Below, in pieces: positions 1 to 7,192 of a DNA stretch of 30,340 nucleotides. The stretch comes from DASZHJ01 sp035604335 (GTDB lineage: Bacteria; Pseudomonadota; Alphaproteobacteria; ATCC43930; CGMCC-115725). The notes under the pieces are model-generated. The model had not been told where the DNA came from and made no database searches. It was given only the letters and a program-made list of their open reading frames with translations. The stretch is from the NCBI GenBank assembly GCA_035604335.1, contig DATNIT010000093.1, positions 1-30,340 on the forward strand. Direction: 5' to 3'. Position numbers and translations under genes: made by a program. Position 1 is the stretch's first letter. Each line of letters starts with the position of its first letter.

Positions 1-357
1 GGCGACGCCGGTCGCCGAGGAGCCCATGGAGAGAATATAGAACGCCCCTTCGGCCGCCAGTTTCTCGACGCGCGAGGCCGCAACGACGGGGCTGTTCTCG
101 TCGTCCTCGAACATGAACTGAACTGGCCTGCCGTTGGCGCCGCCCTTCTTGTTCAATTCATCCAAGAAGGTTTCGACCGCATCCTTGTAGAGCATGCTGT
201 AATAGGAGGCTTGCTTCGCGCGGTCGCCGTGCGCGCCGATGATGATCGGCTTGCCGCCGCCGGCCGTTTGCGCCCTCGCAGCGCCTGGAAGGCTCGCGGC
301 CATGGACAGCGTGGCGTACCCGATACTCCCCGCCAAGAATCTGCGACGCGTCGTCAT
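1..357 (-). CDS. LivK-like ABC transporter substrate-binding protein, N-terminal part (runs off left edge)
   Basis: Only the first 119 codons lie in the window. The ATG at 357-355 follows a purine-rich GGGGAGCGAGG ribosome-binding site. The leader begins MTTRRRFLAG, a twin-arginine-like start, with a hydrophobic stretch and a probable AxA cleavage site near residue 29 (AARAQT). The mature part (KPIIIGAHGDR, then a YYSMLYKDAVETFLDELNKK helix, then GRPVQFMFEDDENSP) has the Peripla_BP_6 pattern: first beta strand, a helix around residues 50-70, then a strand ending in a D/E-rich turn. This family binds branched-chain amino acids or aromatic and aliphatic carboxylates in the periplasm. It is the second gene of a minus-strand pair behind the BKACE gene, 161 bases away, so it may deliver the substrate used by that enzyme or feed the LivHMGF permease encoded at 6310-9649. 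The true ligand cannot be read from the sequence. Confidence 0.85.
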   Translation of the reverse strand, partial: MTTRRRFLAGSIGYATLSMAASLPGAARAQTAGGGKPIIIGAHGDRAKQASYYSMLYKDAVETFLDELNKKGGANGRPVQFMFEDDENSPVVAASRVEKLAAEGAFYILSMGSSATGVA

Positions 358-428
358 CCCTCGCTCCCCTTTGCTTGGTTTCTCGCCCCAACGATATGCA
401 CCGGCTCTCGGCGCGCAATTCCCTCTTC

Positions 429-447
429 CGTCTGCGCGCCGCAGACG
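429..447. other. Stem-loop between BKACE gene and binding-protein gene
   Basis: CGTCTGC (429-435) and GCAGACG (441-447) form a perfect 7-bp stem with a 5-base loop. There is no T-run on either side, so it is not a classic intrinsic terminator. It could be an mRNA processing or stability element between the two minus-strand genes, or chance in GC-rich DNA. The rest of 358-518 shows nothing else I can support. Confidence 0.25.
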
Positions 448-518
448 ATCGGTCAAGCCCGCTCCCGCTATTGGAGAGGCGAGTCGGCCTTCCCTGGAAA
501 ATCCAACGCGCGTCCGGC

Positions 519-1430
519 TCAGTGAAGCCGGGCTTGGTTCCCGATATTGAAGACGCTTCGCGCTTCCGCAACGGTCGCGGGCTCGCGTCCGAACTTCCGC
601 GAAATATCGCCCATCGCTTCGACGAGCTCGTAGTTTCGCCGCGCCGTGCGCCCGTCCGGAAGGTGGATATTGTCCTCGAATCCGACCCGCACGATGTCGC
701 AGCCCATCAGCACGCCCACGGTGTTCATGGGGAACTGGTCATGGCCCGTCGCCAGGACCTCGGTCTTCCAGTGCGGGAACATCCGCTGCCCATCCTCCAT
801 CGCCAAGGCGAGGGTGCGGACGGTCGGCACCATGGCGCCGAACCCGAGGCAGTAGTCGAGCCAAAGATTCTTGGTGCTCCGGTCGAACACGCCTTCCTCG
901 GCGTAGCGATTTAGCTTGTGAATCTGGCTGACCTCGGTGATCTCGAATTCCAAGGAGGCGCCCCGCTTGAGCACGGCCTTGATGTTCTCCTTCAGGAGAT
1001 GCTCCGAGTTCACGTAAGCGACCGTGCCGTCGTAGCCACCCTCGGGATGGTAGAAATCCCACGATCCCGCGGCGATCGAGAACAGATCCTGCCGCGGCTC
1101 CACTTTGTGCATGGCCAGCCGTTCCTCGTCGCTCGGCCAGACTGGAATGCCCGTCTTCGGATCGCGGCGAACGCCGAAACCGTTGGTCGTCTGGATCAGG
1201 ATGTCGCATTTGTCGCGGATGCGGGCGACGATCTCGCTGAACACCTTCACGTCGCCGGTCGGGAGCTTGTCCTCGGCTCGCGCGTGCACGTGAACGACGG
1301 ACGCGCCGGCCTTGTAGCATTCGTGCGCGGCCTCGGCGATCTGGGCCGGGGTGATCGGCACATGCGCGCCGTCACGGTCCTGTTGAGCGCCTCCGTTCAC
1401 GGCCGCAAGAATCACGAGCTTCTTTTTCAC
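519..1430 (-). CDS. BKACE family enzyme (DUF849, beta-keto acid cleavage, Kce-like)
   Basis: The family converts a beta-keto acid plus acetyl-CoA into acetoacetate and a new acyl-CoA, using zinc. I choose the GTG at 1430-1428 (MKKKLVILAAVNG) because GGGAG lies about 8 bases upstream; ATG 1451 in the same frame is the alternative. The protein is about 303 residues, normal for the family. Visible motifs are VVHVHAR (zinc ligands H47 and H49), EFEITEVSQ with the conserved acidic residue, and IVRVGFEDN near the C-terminus, with Arg, the zinc-ligand Glu and the catalytic Asp. In Kce the motif AITGAE supplies Glu14; here the aligned stretch is AVNGGA, so this Glu appears to be Ala. It diverges from a GntR/FCD regulator, which suggests local control, and precedes a LivK-like binding protein. 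The substrate cannot be predicted: the family is chemically broad. Confidence 0.88.
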   Translation of the reverse strand: MKKKLVILAAVNGGAQQDRDGAHVPITPAQIAEAAHECYKAGASVVHVHARAEDKLPTGDVKVFSEIVARIRDKCDILIQTTNGFGVRRDPKTGIPVWPSDEERLAMHKVEPRQDLFSIAAGSWDFYHPEGGYDGTVAYVNSEHLLKENIKAVLKRGASLEFEITEVSQIHKLNRYAEEGVFDRSTKNLWLDYCLGFGAMVPTVRTLALAMEDGQRMFPHWKTEVLATGHDQFPMNTVGVLMGCDIVRVGFEDNIHLPDGRTARRNYELVEAMGDISRKFGREPATVAEARSVFNIGNQARLH

Positions 1431-1473
1431 TTGGCGTTCTCCCGATTTCATAAGTTGTGAGTTTGAATTTGAA

Positions 1474-1485
1474 AATATCGATATT
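1474..1485. promoter_or_regulatory. 12-bp perfect palindrome in divergent BKACE/GntR promoter region
   Basis: AATATCGATATT is a perfect palindrome centred between 1479 and 1480. It lies in the AT-rich gap between the divergent BKACE gene (start 1430) and the GntR gene (start 1519), a typical place for an autoregulatory operator. No GntR consensus is matched exactly, so the assignment is by position only. Confidence 0.4.
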
Positions 1486-1491
1486 CTTGTG
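1481..1491 (+). promoter_or_regulatory. 11-mer shared with the second GntR promoter region (copy 1)
   Basis: ATATTCTTGTG at 1481-1491 overlaps the right half of the palindrome at 1474-1485. The identical 11-mer recurs at 13042-13052, upstream of the other GntR/FCD gene. Both copies lie between divergent genes of which one is an FCD regulator, so a common operator half-site is plausible. Confidence 0.4.
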
Positions 1492-1518
1492 TATGTCAAC
1501 GGGAATGGGCGGTTGTGT

Positions 1519-2277
1519 ATGAAACCCGAGAGCGTGGAAACGACTCAAGCGTGGCGGGTAGCCAACCCGAAGACCGCCACCGCTGCCGAGTCCGCCCTGC
1601 TGCAGTTGAAGAAGGACATCGTCGCGGGAAGCCTCGCGCCGAACGAGAAGCTGCGCGTGCGGGAGCTGATCGCCCGCTACGGCATCGGAGCCAGCCCGAT
1701 GCGGGAGGCGCTCGCCCGGTTGTCGGGCATGGGCCTGGTGCGTCTCGAAGGACAAAAAGGCTTTCGCGTTTCGCCCCTGAGACACGCGGACCTCGTCGAC
1801 ATCACGCGCACCCGGCAGATCGTCGAGAGCGAGGCCCTGGCGCTTGCGATCCGCTCCGGGGACGATCTTTGGGAAGGCGAGATTCTGAAGGCGTTTCACC
1901 TGCTGTGCCGGGAGTTCGCGCGCCGCGGCAAGGGCTCGAACGCGTGGCTCGATGCATTCGAGGCGCGGCATCATGCCTTTCACGGCGCGTTGATTGCGGC
2001 CTGTCCGCTTCCGGCTCTCAAATCGTTCTGTGAGGACCTTTACCTCCGGAAGGAGCGGTATCGGCGCGTCTTGTTCGGCTACGCCTTCGAGCAGGGCGAT
2101 GTTTGTGCCGAGCATGAAACCCTGATGAAGGTGGTGCTGTCGCGAGACGTGGAGAAGGCGTGCGCTTCCCTGGTCGCGCATATAGGATTGACCGCGGACT
2201 TGCTCGCGGGCCTTTTGCCTTCCCCCGGAGAGTCGGAGGACTCGACGCGAGCCGAAGAGGCGGACGCCGACGATTGA
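1519..2277 (+). CDS. GntR family transcriptional regulator, FCD (FadR-like) type
   Basis: A 252-residue DNA-binding regulator. The N-terminal winged helix-turn-helix spans about residues 20-85 (LKKDIVAGSLAPNEKLRVRE, then the recognition region YGIGASPMREALARLSGMGL and the wing RLEGQKGFRVSPL). The all-helical FCD effector domain follows, with DLVDITRTR and RHHAFHGALIAAC carrying the Asp and His residues that bind a metal and carboxylate ligand in this family. I prefer ATG 1519; a GTG at 1489 in the same frame has no Shine-Dalgarno and would overlap the palindrome. It is divergent from the BKACE gene and 120 bases upstream of the CoA-ligase operon, so both are likely targets, with an organic acid or CoA ester as the likely inducer (inference). 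It resembles the regulator at 12103 closely around RHxxFHxxLIAAC. The C-terminal 15 residues are acidic and look unstructured. Confidence 0.9.
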   Translation: MKPESVETTQAWRVANPKTATAAESALLQLKKDIVAGSLAPNEKLRVRELIARYGIGASPMREALARLSGMGLVRLEGQKGFRVSPLRHADLVDITRTRQIVESEALALAIRSGDDLWEGEILKAFHLLCREFARRGKGSNAWLDAFEARHHAFHGALIAACPLPALKSFCEDLYLRKERYRRVLFGYAFEQGDVCAEHETLMKVVLSRDVEKACASLVAHIGLTADLLAGLLPSPGESEDSTRAEEADADD

Positions 2278-2397
2278 CGGCCACGCGCCGCGGGCGCGTA
2301 ATCCTTCATCTTGAAACAGGGGTCGTGGCACACGTCGAGCGCGATCGGGGCTCGGAGCGCCGCCGAGGCTCCGGCTGGTTTCGCAAGAGGACGGCTG

Positions 2398-3795
2398 ATG
2401 ATCGATCGCGTCGATGTTCCCTGGTACCATAAATCGCTCGACTTCCCGAAGCTCTGGGAAGAATTTCCTCCGCCGCCCGACTTCCTCGACACCGTATACA
2501 CGATGTCGGCCGATGAAATTCGCGCCGTGCAGGATCGGCGTTTCCGCCAGCAGATCGCGCGCGGCTGGGAAGTGCCGTTCTATCAGATCCATTGGCGCAA
2601 GGCGGGGTTGGAGCCCGGCGACATCCGCTCGCTCGACGACATCTCCAAGATCCCGCCGTATTCGGTGCACGAATTGCGCGAGAGCATCGAGCGTTGTCCC
2701 CCCTTTGGGGATTACATGGGCATCGAGCTCGGAAAGTTCCCCCTGGTGCTGCAGACGAGCGGCGGCACCACCGGCTTGCCGCGGCCGATGCTCTACTCGC
2801 CGCGCGATCGCGAGGTGATGAACATCCTCGGCGGCCGCCGTTATTACTTGCAGGGCATCCGCCCGGGCCACATCGTGCAGTCCACCTATTCGATCGGCCT
2901 CTCGAACGGTGGGTTCGCGACCCGCGAGGGCCTCTGGAAATACACGGGATCGATCCCCGTCATGACGGGCAGCGGGTCGTCCACCCCGACGCGGCGCCAG
3001 ATCGAGATCGCCAAGGCCTGGGGCGTCTCACACTTGTTCGGATTCCCGGCCTATTTGCGTCACATGGCGCTCGTCGCCCGCGACGAGATGCGGATCGACC
3101 CGCGCGAGCTCGGTCTGCGTTCGTTGGGCTCGCATATGGGGCCCGACGACCGCACGTCGCTCGAGGAGCTCTGGGGGGCGCCGGTCTATGACATGTACGG
3201 CACCAACGAGTCCGGCATGATCGCCTGCGACTGCGAGCTCCGCCGCGGCATGCATATCCAGGAGGACGCCTACGTCATCGAGATCGTAGATCCCGAGACG
3301 AACCGTCCGATGCCCGCGGGAGAGCGCGGGAACATCTATATCACCTGCCTCTTCAAATACGCGGCGCCGGTGATCCGCTTCAACGTGAACGACATCTCCG
3401 CGATCGCGCTCGGCAGCTGCGCGTGCGGCGGCACGCATCGCCGCCTCGAGAAGATTTACGGGCGCGCCGACAACATGGTGAAGCTGCGCGGCGTCAACCT
3501 CTTCCCCGAGGCCGTCGGCGCGCTCATCGCGGAGGATTCCCGCTCGACCGGCGAGTACGTTTGCATCGTCGAGCGGGTCGGCGAGGCCGGCCGCGACGAG
3601 ATGACCGTCATGGTCGAGATGACCGGCGCCTCGGTCGACGGCGCGGCCTTGCGGCGCGACCTCGAGCAGCGCTTTCGGGAAGCGCTCAGTGTCAAGCTGA
3701 TCGTGCAGCCGGTCGAGCGCGGCGCGCTCGATCGCCACACCGGCCTCTCGCAGACATCGAAAATCAAGCGCCTGATCGACAAGCGCGAGCACTGA
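2398..3795 (+). CDS. PaaK-like phenylacetate-CoA ligase family protein
   Basis: An ATP-dependent CoA ligase of the PaaK branch of the ANL superfamily; it would activate an aromatic or related carboxylate to its CoA thioester through an acyl-adenylate in the cytoplasm. The 465-residue length is typical. ATG 2398 has AGAGGA 8 bases upstream. Visible motifs are the nucleotide-binding loop QTSGGTTGLPRP (residues 119-130), YDMYGTNESG (A5-like motif), KIYGRADNMVKLRGVNLFP (hinge region) and a C-terminal TSKIKRLIDKR that carries the candidate adenylation lysine. A CDCELRRGMH stretch and CACGG near residue 341 match the Cys-rich middle section of PaaK relatives. It is the first gene of an operon that runs through a second CoA ligase, an SDR, LivHMGF and an amidohydrolase, so it probably acts on an imported acid. 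The substrate is unknown; phenylacetate itself is unlikely to be implied because no paa genes are nearby. Confidence 0.88.
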   Translation: MIDRVDVPWYHKSLDFPKLWEEFPPPPDFLDTVYTMSADEIRAVQDRRFRQQIARGWEVPFYQIHWRKAGLEPGDIRSLDDISKIPPYSVHELRESIERCPPFGDYMGIELGKFPLVLQTSGGTTGLPRPMLYSPRDREVMNILGGRRYYLQGIRPGHIVQSTYSIGLSNGGFATREGLWKYTGSIPVMTGSGSSTPTRRQIEIAKAWGVSHLFGFPAYLRHMALVARDEMRIDPRELGLRSLGSHMGPDDRTSLEELWGAPVYDMYGTNESGMIACDCELRRGMHIQEDAYVIEIVDPETNRPMPAGERGNIYITCLFKYAAPVIRFNVNDISAIALGSCACGGTHRRLEKIYGRADNMVKLRGVNLFPEAVGALIAEDSRSTGEYVCIVERVGEAGRDEMTVMVEMTGASVDGAALRRDLEQRFREALSVKLIVQPVERGALDRHTGLSQTSKIKRLIDKREH

Positions 3796-3818
3796 GCGGG
3801 AGAGGGGAGGGGACGCCC

Positions 3819-5453
3819 ATGAGGCTGGCCGACATTCACCCGAGCGCCGAGGCGGTTCGGCGCTACACGAAGGCTGGTTATTGGGTCGATACGACCAGCA
3901 ACGAGCTCCTCGAGGCCAACGCGCGCGAGTTCCCGCGCAGGGATGCCCTCGTCGATGCCCGCATCCGCCTCACCTACGGCGAGTACTACCGCCGTGCCCT
4001 CCGGCTCGCCGCGCATTGGCACCGGATGGGACTGACCCGCGACGACGTCATCGCCATCCAGCTGCCGAATTGGTCTGAGTTCGCCATCGCCATCAACGCC
4101 GCGATGATGCTGGGGATCCCGTTCTGCCAGTTCCACAGCGACTTCCGCCGCAAGGAGGTCGAATTCATCCTGCGCTTCATCGACGCGAGCCTGGTGGTGA
4201 TTCCCCGGCAGTTCCGGGGATTCGATCACCTCGGCCTGGTGCGCGATCTGCAACCGGGCTTGCCGCGGCTGAGGCATATCGCGGTGGTCGACGATACTCC
4301 GCCCGCGGACGTATTCGACCTGCGAGGGTTCCTCGATCGCGACGCCGATCCCGAGGTGCCCGAGGCCGAGCTCCGGAAGCTGCGTCCCAACGGGAACCAT
4401 CTCGCACGCGTGCTCTTCACGTCGGGCACGACGGGCGATCCGAAGGCCGTCATGCACACCCACAACACGACGGCCTGCGCCTGCATCTTTCAGAACCGGG
4501 ACTATGGGATCACCGGCGAAAGCGCTCTCCTTCTGTTTCTGCCGGTGGGACTCAATTGGGGCTTCTTCAACACGCTGCAGGCGATCCAGGCCGGCTGCAA
4601 GCTGGTCTACATGGATGTCTTCCGGCCGGAGCAGGCGCTCGGGCTCATCGAGCGCGAGCGGATCACGCACTTCGCCAGCGCGCCCGCCGGCCTCTCGGCC
4701 ATGCTCAACGTCGCCGATTTCGCGCGTTATGACCTGGGCTCGCTCAAAGCCGCCACCACCGGGGGCGCGTCGTGCCCGATCGAGCTGATCCGGCAATGGC
4801 GCGGCCATGTGCCCGGACATCTCCTGGAGCTCTACGGCATGGCGGAGGCGGGCGCGCAATCCTGCACGCTGCTGACCGACGATCCCGAGGCGGTGTGCGG
4901 CACCGTCGGACAGCCCGCCAAGGAGATGGGCCTGAAGATCGTCGACGAGAGCGGCGCCGAGGTGCCGACGGGCGGCGTCGGCGAAATCCTCTCGATCGGC
5001 CCCTCCATCATGATCGGTTACTACAACAATCCCGACGCGAATTCCCGAAGCTTCACCGCCGACGGCTGGTTCCACACGGGCGATCTCGGCACGCTCGACG
5101 AGCGGGGCTATCTGCGCACCGTGGGCCGGCGCAAGGAAATGATCATCCGCGGCGGCGCCAACATCTATCCGCGCGAGATCGAGGAGGTCCTGTTCAAGCA
5201 TCCGAAGGTGCTCGACGCCGCGGTGATCGGCCTTCCCGATCCTCGGCTCGGCGAGCGGACATGCGCGTGCATCGTGCCGCGCCCGGGCGAGACACTCGAT
5301 TTCGACGAGATCGTCGGCTTCCTGCGCGACAAGATCGCGACCTACAAGCTTCCGGAGCGGGTCGAGATCGTGAAGGTGCTGCCGCGCACGCCGACCGGCA
5401 AGATCCAGAAGGGCGTCCTGCGCGATCTCGTCGTGGGCGGCCAGCACCAATAG
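3819..5453 (+). CDS. AMP-binding acyl-CoA synthetase (cyclohexanecarboxylate-CoA ligase-like)
   Basis: A second ANL-superfamily ligase, 544 residues, of the long/medium-chain acyl-CoA synthetase type rather than the PaaK type. ATG 3819 follows a strong AGAGGGGAGGGG ribosome-binding site. Motifs in order are the P-loop LFTSGTTGDPKAVMHTH (about 199-215), ELYGMAEAG, GWFHTGDLG, the hinge RRKEMIIRGGANIYPREIE and the adenylation lysine K528 in PRTPTGKIQKGVL. All key residues are present, so it should be active. It lies 23 bases behind the PaaK-like gene; two CoA ligases in tandem suggest that either two acids are activated or one acts on a downstream acid. The closest named types by motif style are cyclohexanecarboxylate- or cyclohex-1-ene-1-carboxylate-CoA ligases, but the substrate is not determined by the sequence alone. 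Confidence 0.88.
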   Translation: MRLADIHPSAEAVRRYTKAGYWVDTTSNELLEANAREFPRRDALVDARIRLTYGEYYRRALRLAAHWHRMGLTRDDVIAIQLPNWSEFAIAINAAMMLGIPFCQFHSDFRRKEVEFILRFIDASLVVIPRQFRGFDHLGLVRDLQPGLPRLRHIAVVDDTPPADVFDLRGFLDRDADPEVPEAELRKLRPNGNHLARVLFTSGTTGDPKAVMHTHNTTACACIFQNRDYGITGESALLLFLPVGLNWGFFNTLQAIQAGCKLVYMDVFRPEQALGLIERERITHFASAPAGLSAMLNVADFARYDLGSLKAATTGGASCPIELIRQWRGHVPGHLLELYGMAEAGAQSCTLLTDDPEAVCGTVGQPAKEMGLKIVDESGAEVPTGGVGEILSIGPSIMIGYYNNPDANSRSFTADGWFHTGDLGTLDERGYLRTVGRRKEMIIRGGANIYPREIEEVLFKHPKVLDAAVIGLPDPRLGERTCACIVPRPGETLDFDEIVGFLRDKIATYKLPERVEIVKVLPRTPTGKIQKGVLRDLVVGGQHQ

Positions 5454-5490
5454 CCTCACCGAGATCGGCATCCTGAGAGGGGAGAGCGAC

Positions 5491-6282
5491 ATGGACCTCG
5501 GCCTGGCCGGAAAGGTGGCGATCGTCGGCGGCGCGAGCCAAGGCATCGGCTTCGCGATCGCCCGGGCGCTGGCCCGCGAGGGCGCGCGGGTCGTCATGTG
5601 GGCGCGTCGGAATCCCGCGCTCGAAAACGCGGCGGCGCAGCTGCGTCAGGAATTCGGCGCCGACGTGTTTCCGGTCTTGGGCGACGTGCGAAAAGCCAAG
5701 GATCACGAGCGCGTCGTGAACGCGGCGCTCAGCAAGCACGGAAGGGTGGACATTCTCGTCAACAACGACGGCGCGCCGCCGCTCACCCTAATGATGGAGG
5801 CCGACGACGAGGCCTGGGAGAAGGCGGTCCGGCAGAATCTCATGAGCGTGATCCGCATGGTGCGGCTCTGCGTGCCCTCCATGAAAGAGGCGGGCGGCGG
5901 CCGCATCGTCAACATCACCGCGCTTTCCGTGAAGGCGCCCATTGTCGGTTTCGGTCTTTCGGTTGCGACCTGGGCCGGCCTCATCGGCTACTCCAAGACG
6001 CTGTCGCGCGAGCTCGGTCCCGACGGGATCACCGTCAACACGCTCTGTCCGGGCCGGATCGATACTGACCTGTCGCAGCGCTCCTTCAAACGCCAAGCCG
6101 AGATCGAAGGCAGGCCGGTGGACGCCGTCGTTGCCGATTCCATGGCCAAGATACCGCTCCGGCGCATCGGCCGGCCGGAAGAGATCGGGGCGGTCGTGGC
6201 GTTCCTCGTCTCGAGCCAGGCGTCATACGTGACGGGCACCACGATCCAGGTCGATGGCGGCGCGCTCGACAGCCTGCTCTGA
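5491..6282 (+). CDS. Atypical short-chain dehydrogenase/reductase lacking the Ser-Tyr-Lys catalytic residues
   Basis: A 263-residue Rossmann-fold SDR with a GAGAGGGGAGAG ribosome-binding site. The nucleotide-binding loop is GGASQGIG (13-20) and the NNAG motif is changed to NNDG (91-94). Aligned without gaps to FabG, catalytic Ser138 falls on A144, Tyr151 on S157 and Lys155 on W161; only the helix Asn (N116 in RQNLMS) is kept. The fold markers GITVNTLCPGRIDTD and the VDGG C-terminus are intact and there is no frameshift, so this is a maintained protein, not a pseudogene. It resembles the conserved-domain group called BKR-like SDR, whose members do not fit the tetrad perfectly and often have LSNxxR where canonical enzymes have YxxxK; Trp in place of that Arg is unusual. 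It may bind a nucleotide or CoA ester without classical hydride chemistry, or use another base. Its place between CoA ligase and transporter genes ties it to the pathway. Confidence 0.88.
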   Translation: MDLGLAGKVAIVGGASQGIGFAIARALAREGARVVMWARRNPALENAAAQLRQEFGADVFPVLGDVRKAKDHERVVNAALSKHGRVDILVNNDGAPPLTLMMEADDEAWEKAVRQNLMSVIRMVRLCVPSMKEAGGGRIVNITALSVKAPIVGFGLSVATWAGLIGYSKTLSRELGPDGITVNTLCPGRIDTDLSQRSFKRQAEIEGRPVDAVVADSMAKIPLRRIGRPEEIGAVVAFLVSSQASYVTGTTIQVDGGALDSLL

Positions 6283-6309
6283 GCAGAATTCGAGAGGTCG
6301 TTCGCCGCC

Positions 6310-7188
6310 ATGTCCGCCGATATCGCCCTGCAGCTGCTGTTCTCCGGGTTGAGCGTCGGCAGCGTCTACGCGCTGGTCGCGTTGGCCCTGGTCATCCCGT
6401 TCAAGGCTTCGGGGGTGCTGAATTTCGGCCAAGGCGAGATGGTGACGCTTGGCGCCTACATCGCGCTCGCGCTCTCGCTGACGACGCCGCTGCCCTACTA
6501 CGCGATCGTGCCCCTCACGCTGGCGCTCGCGGCTTTGGTCGGCGTTGCCTTCGAGCGGCTCTTCATCCGCCCGCTGGTCAGGGCGCCGGAGTTCACCATC
6601 GTCATCGGCACCTTCGCCCTGGGACTGATGGTCAAGTTCGCCATCCGGCTCTATTGGCAGGACAACGTCTATTCCCTCTCCGTGCCGTTCAGCACCAATC
6701 CATGGATCTTCGGCGATGTCCGGATCAATCCGGTCTTCGTCTCGATCATCGCCTGTGCCGTGGCGCTCGTCGCCGCGCTGGCGTTCTTCTTCCAGAGGAC
6801 GCGCGCCGGCAAGGCCATGCGCGCCGTGTCGCAGAACCAGGAAGCGGCGCGCCTCATGGGCATCAGCGTCGAGCGAGTCTTCTCCTCGACCTGGGCGCTC
6901 GGCACGGCGATCGCGGCGTTGGCCGGCATCCTCTTCGCGCCGGTCACCGGCATCCACCCGGAGATCGGGAACCTCATTCTCAAGGCGTTCGTCGCCGCGG
7001 TCATCGGCGGTTTCGACAGCCTTCCCGGCGCGGTCGTGGGCGGGTTGCTGTTGGGGCTCATCGAGACGTTCTCGGGCGCCATCGTCGGCAGCACCTTCAA
7101 GAACGTCATCGCGTTCGCCGTGCTGATCCTCGTCCTGTTGGTGCGGCCCTATGGAATTTTCGGGTCGGCCGGCGCACGGAGGGTCTGA
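6310..7188 (+). CDS. livH: Branched-chain-type ABC transporter permease, LivH family
   Basis: A 292-residue inner-membrane protein with about eight hydrophobic segments, beginning LLFSGLSVGSVYALVALALV and carrying the LivH hallmark SGVLNFGQGEMVTLGAY (about 37-53). The cytoplasmic coupling loop GKAMRAVSQNQEAARLMGI (about 168-186), which docks to the ATPases, is intact. It forms the HAAT-family importer with LivM, LivG and LivF, encoded directly downstream. The gene starts 27 bases after the SDR, with GAGAGG about 12 bases before the ATG, and ends 4 bases before livM. No livK is in this operon; the convergent gene at 10602 and the partial gene at 1-357 are the nearest binding proteins. The gene name denotes the family, not proven leucine transport. 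Confidence 0.92.
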   Translation: MSADIALQLLFSGLSVGSVYALVALALVIPFKASGVLNFGQGEMVTLGAYIALALSLTTPLPYYAIVPLTLALAALVGVAFERLFIRPLVRAPEFTIVIGTFALGLMVKFAIRLYWQDNVYSLSVPFSTNPWIFGDVRINPVFVSIIACAVALVAALAFFFQRTRAGKAMRAVSQNQEAARLMGISVERVFSSTWALGTAIAALAGILFAPVTGIHPEIGNLILKAFVAAVIGGFDSLPGAVVGGLLLGLIETFSGAIVGSTFKNVIAFAVLILVLLVRPYGIFGSAGARRV

Positions 7189-7192
7189 CTCG

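Noticed and set aside
1489..1518. Upstream GTG start for the first GntR regulator
   Set aside because: No Shine-Dalgarno, and it would place the start inside the likely operator; ATG 1519 fits better.
2079..2501. Minus-strand open frame across the gap between GntR and the PaaK-like gene, with a protein-like piece ALDVCHDPCFKMKDY
   Set aside because: It overlaps the ends of two well-supported plus-strand genes, has no recognisable domain and most of it is their antisense. The gap 2278-2397 otherwise holds only leader sequence.
3456..5597. Long minus-strand open frame opposite the two CoA-ligase genes
   Set aside because: It is the antisense of genes with clear ANL motifs, rich in Arg/Ala/Asp as expected for high-GC shadow frames, with no domain of its own.
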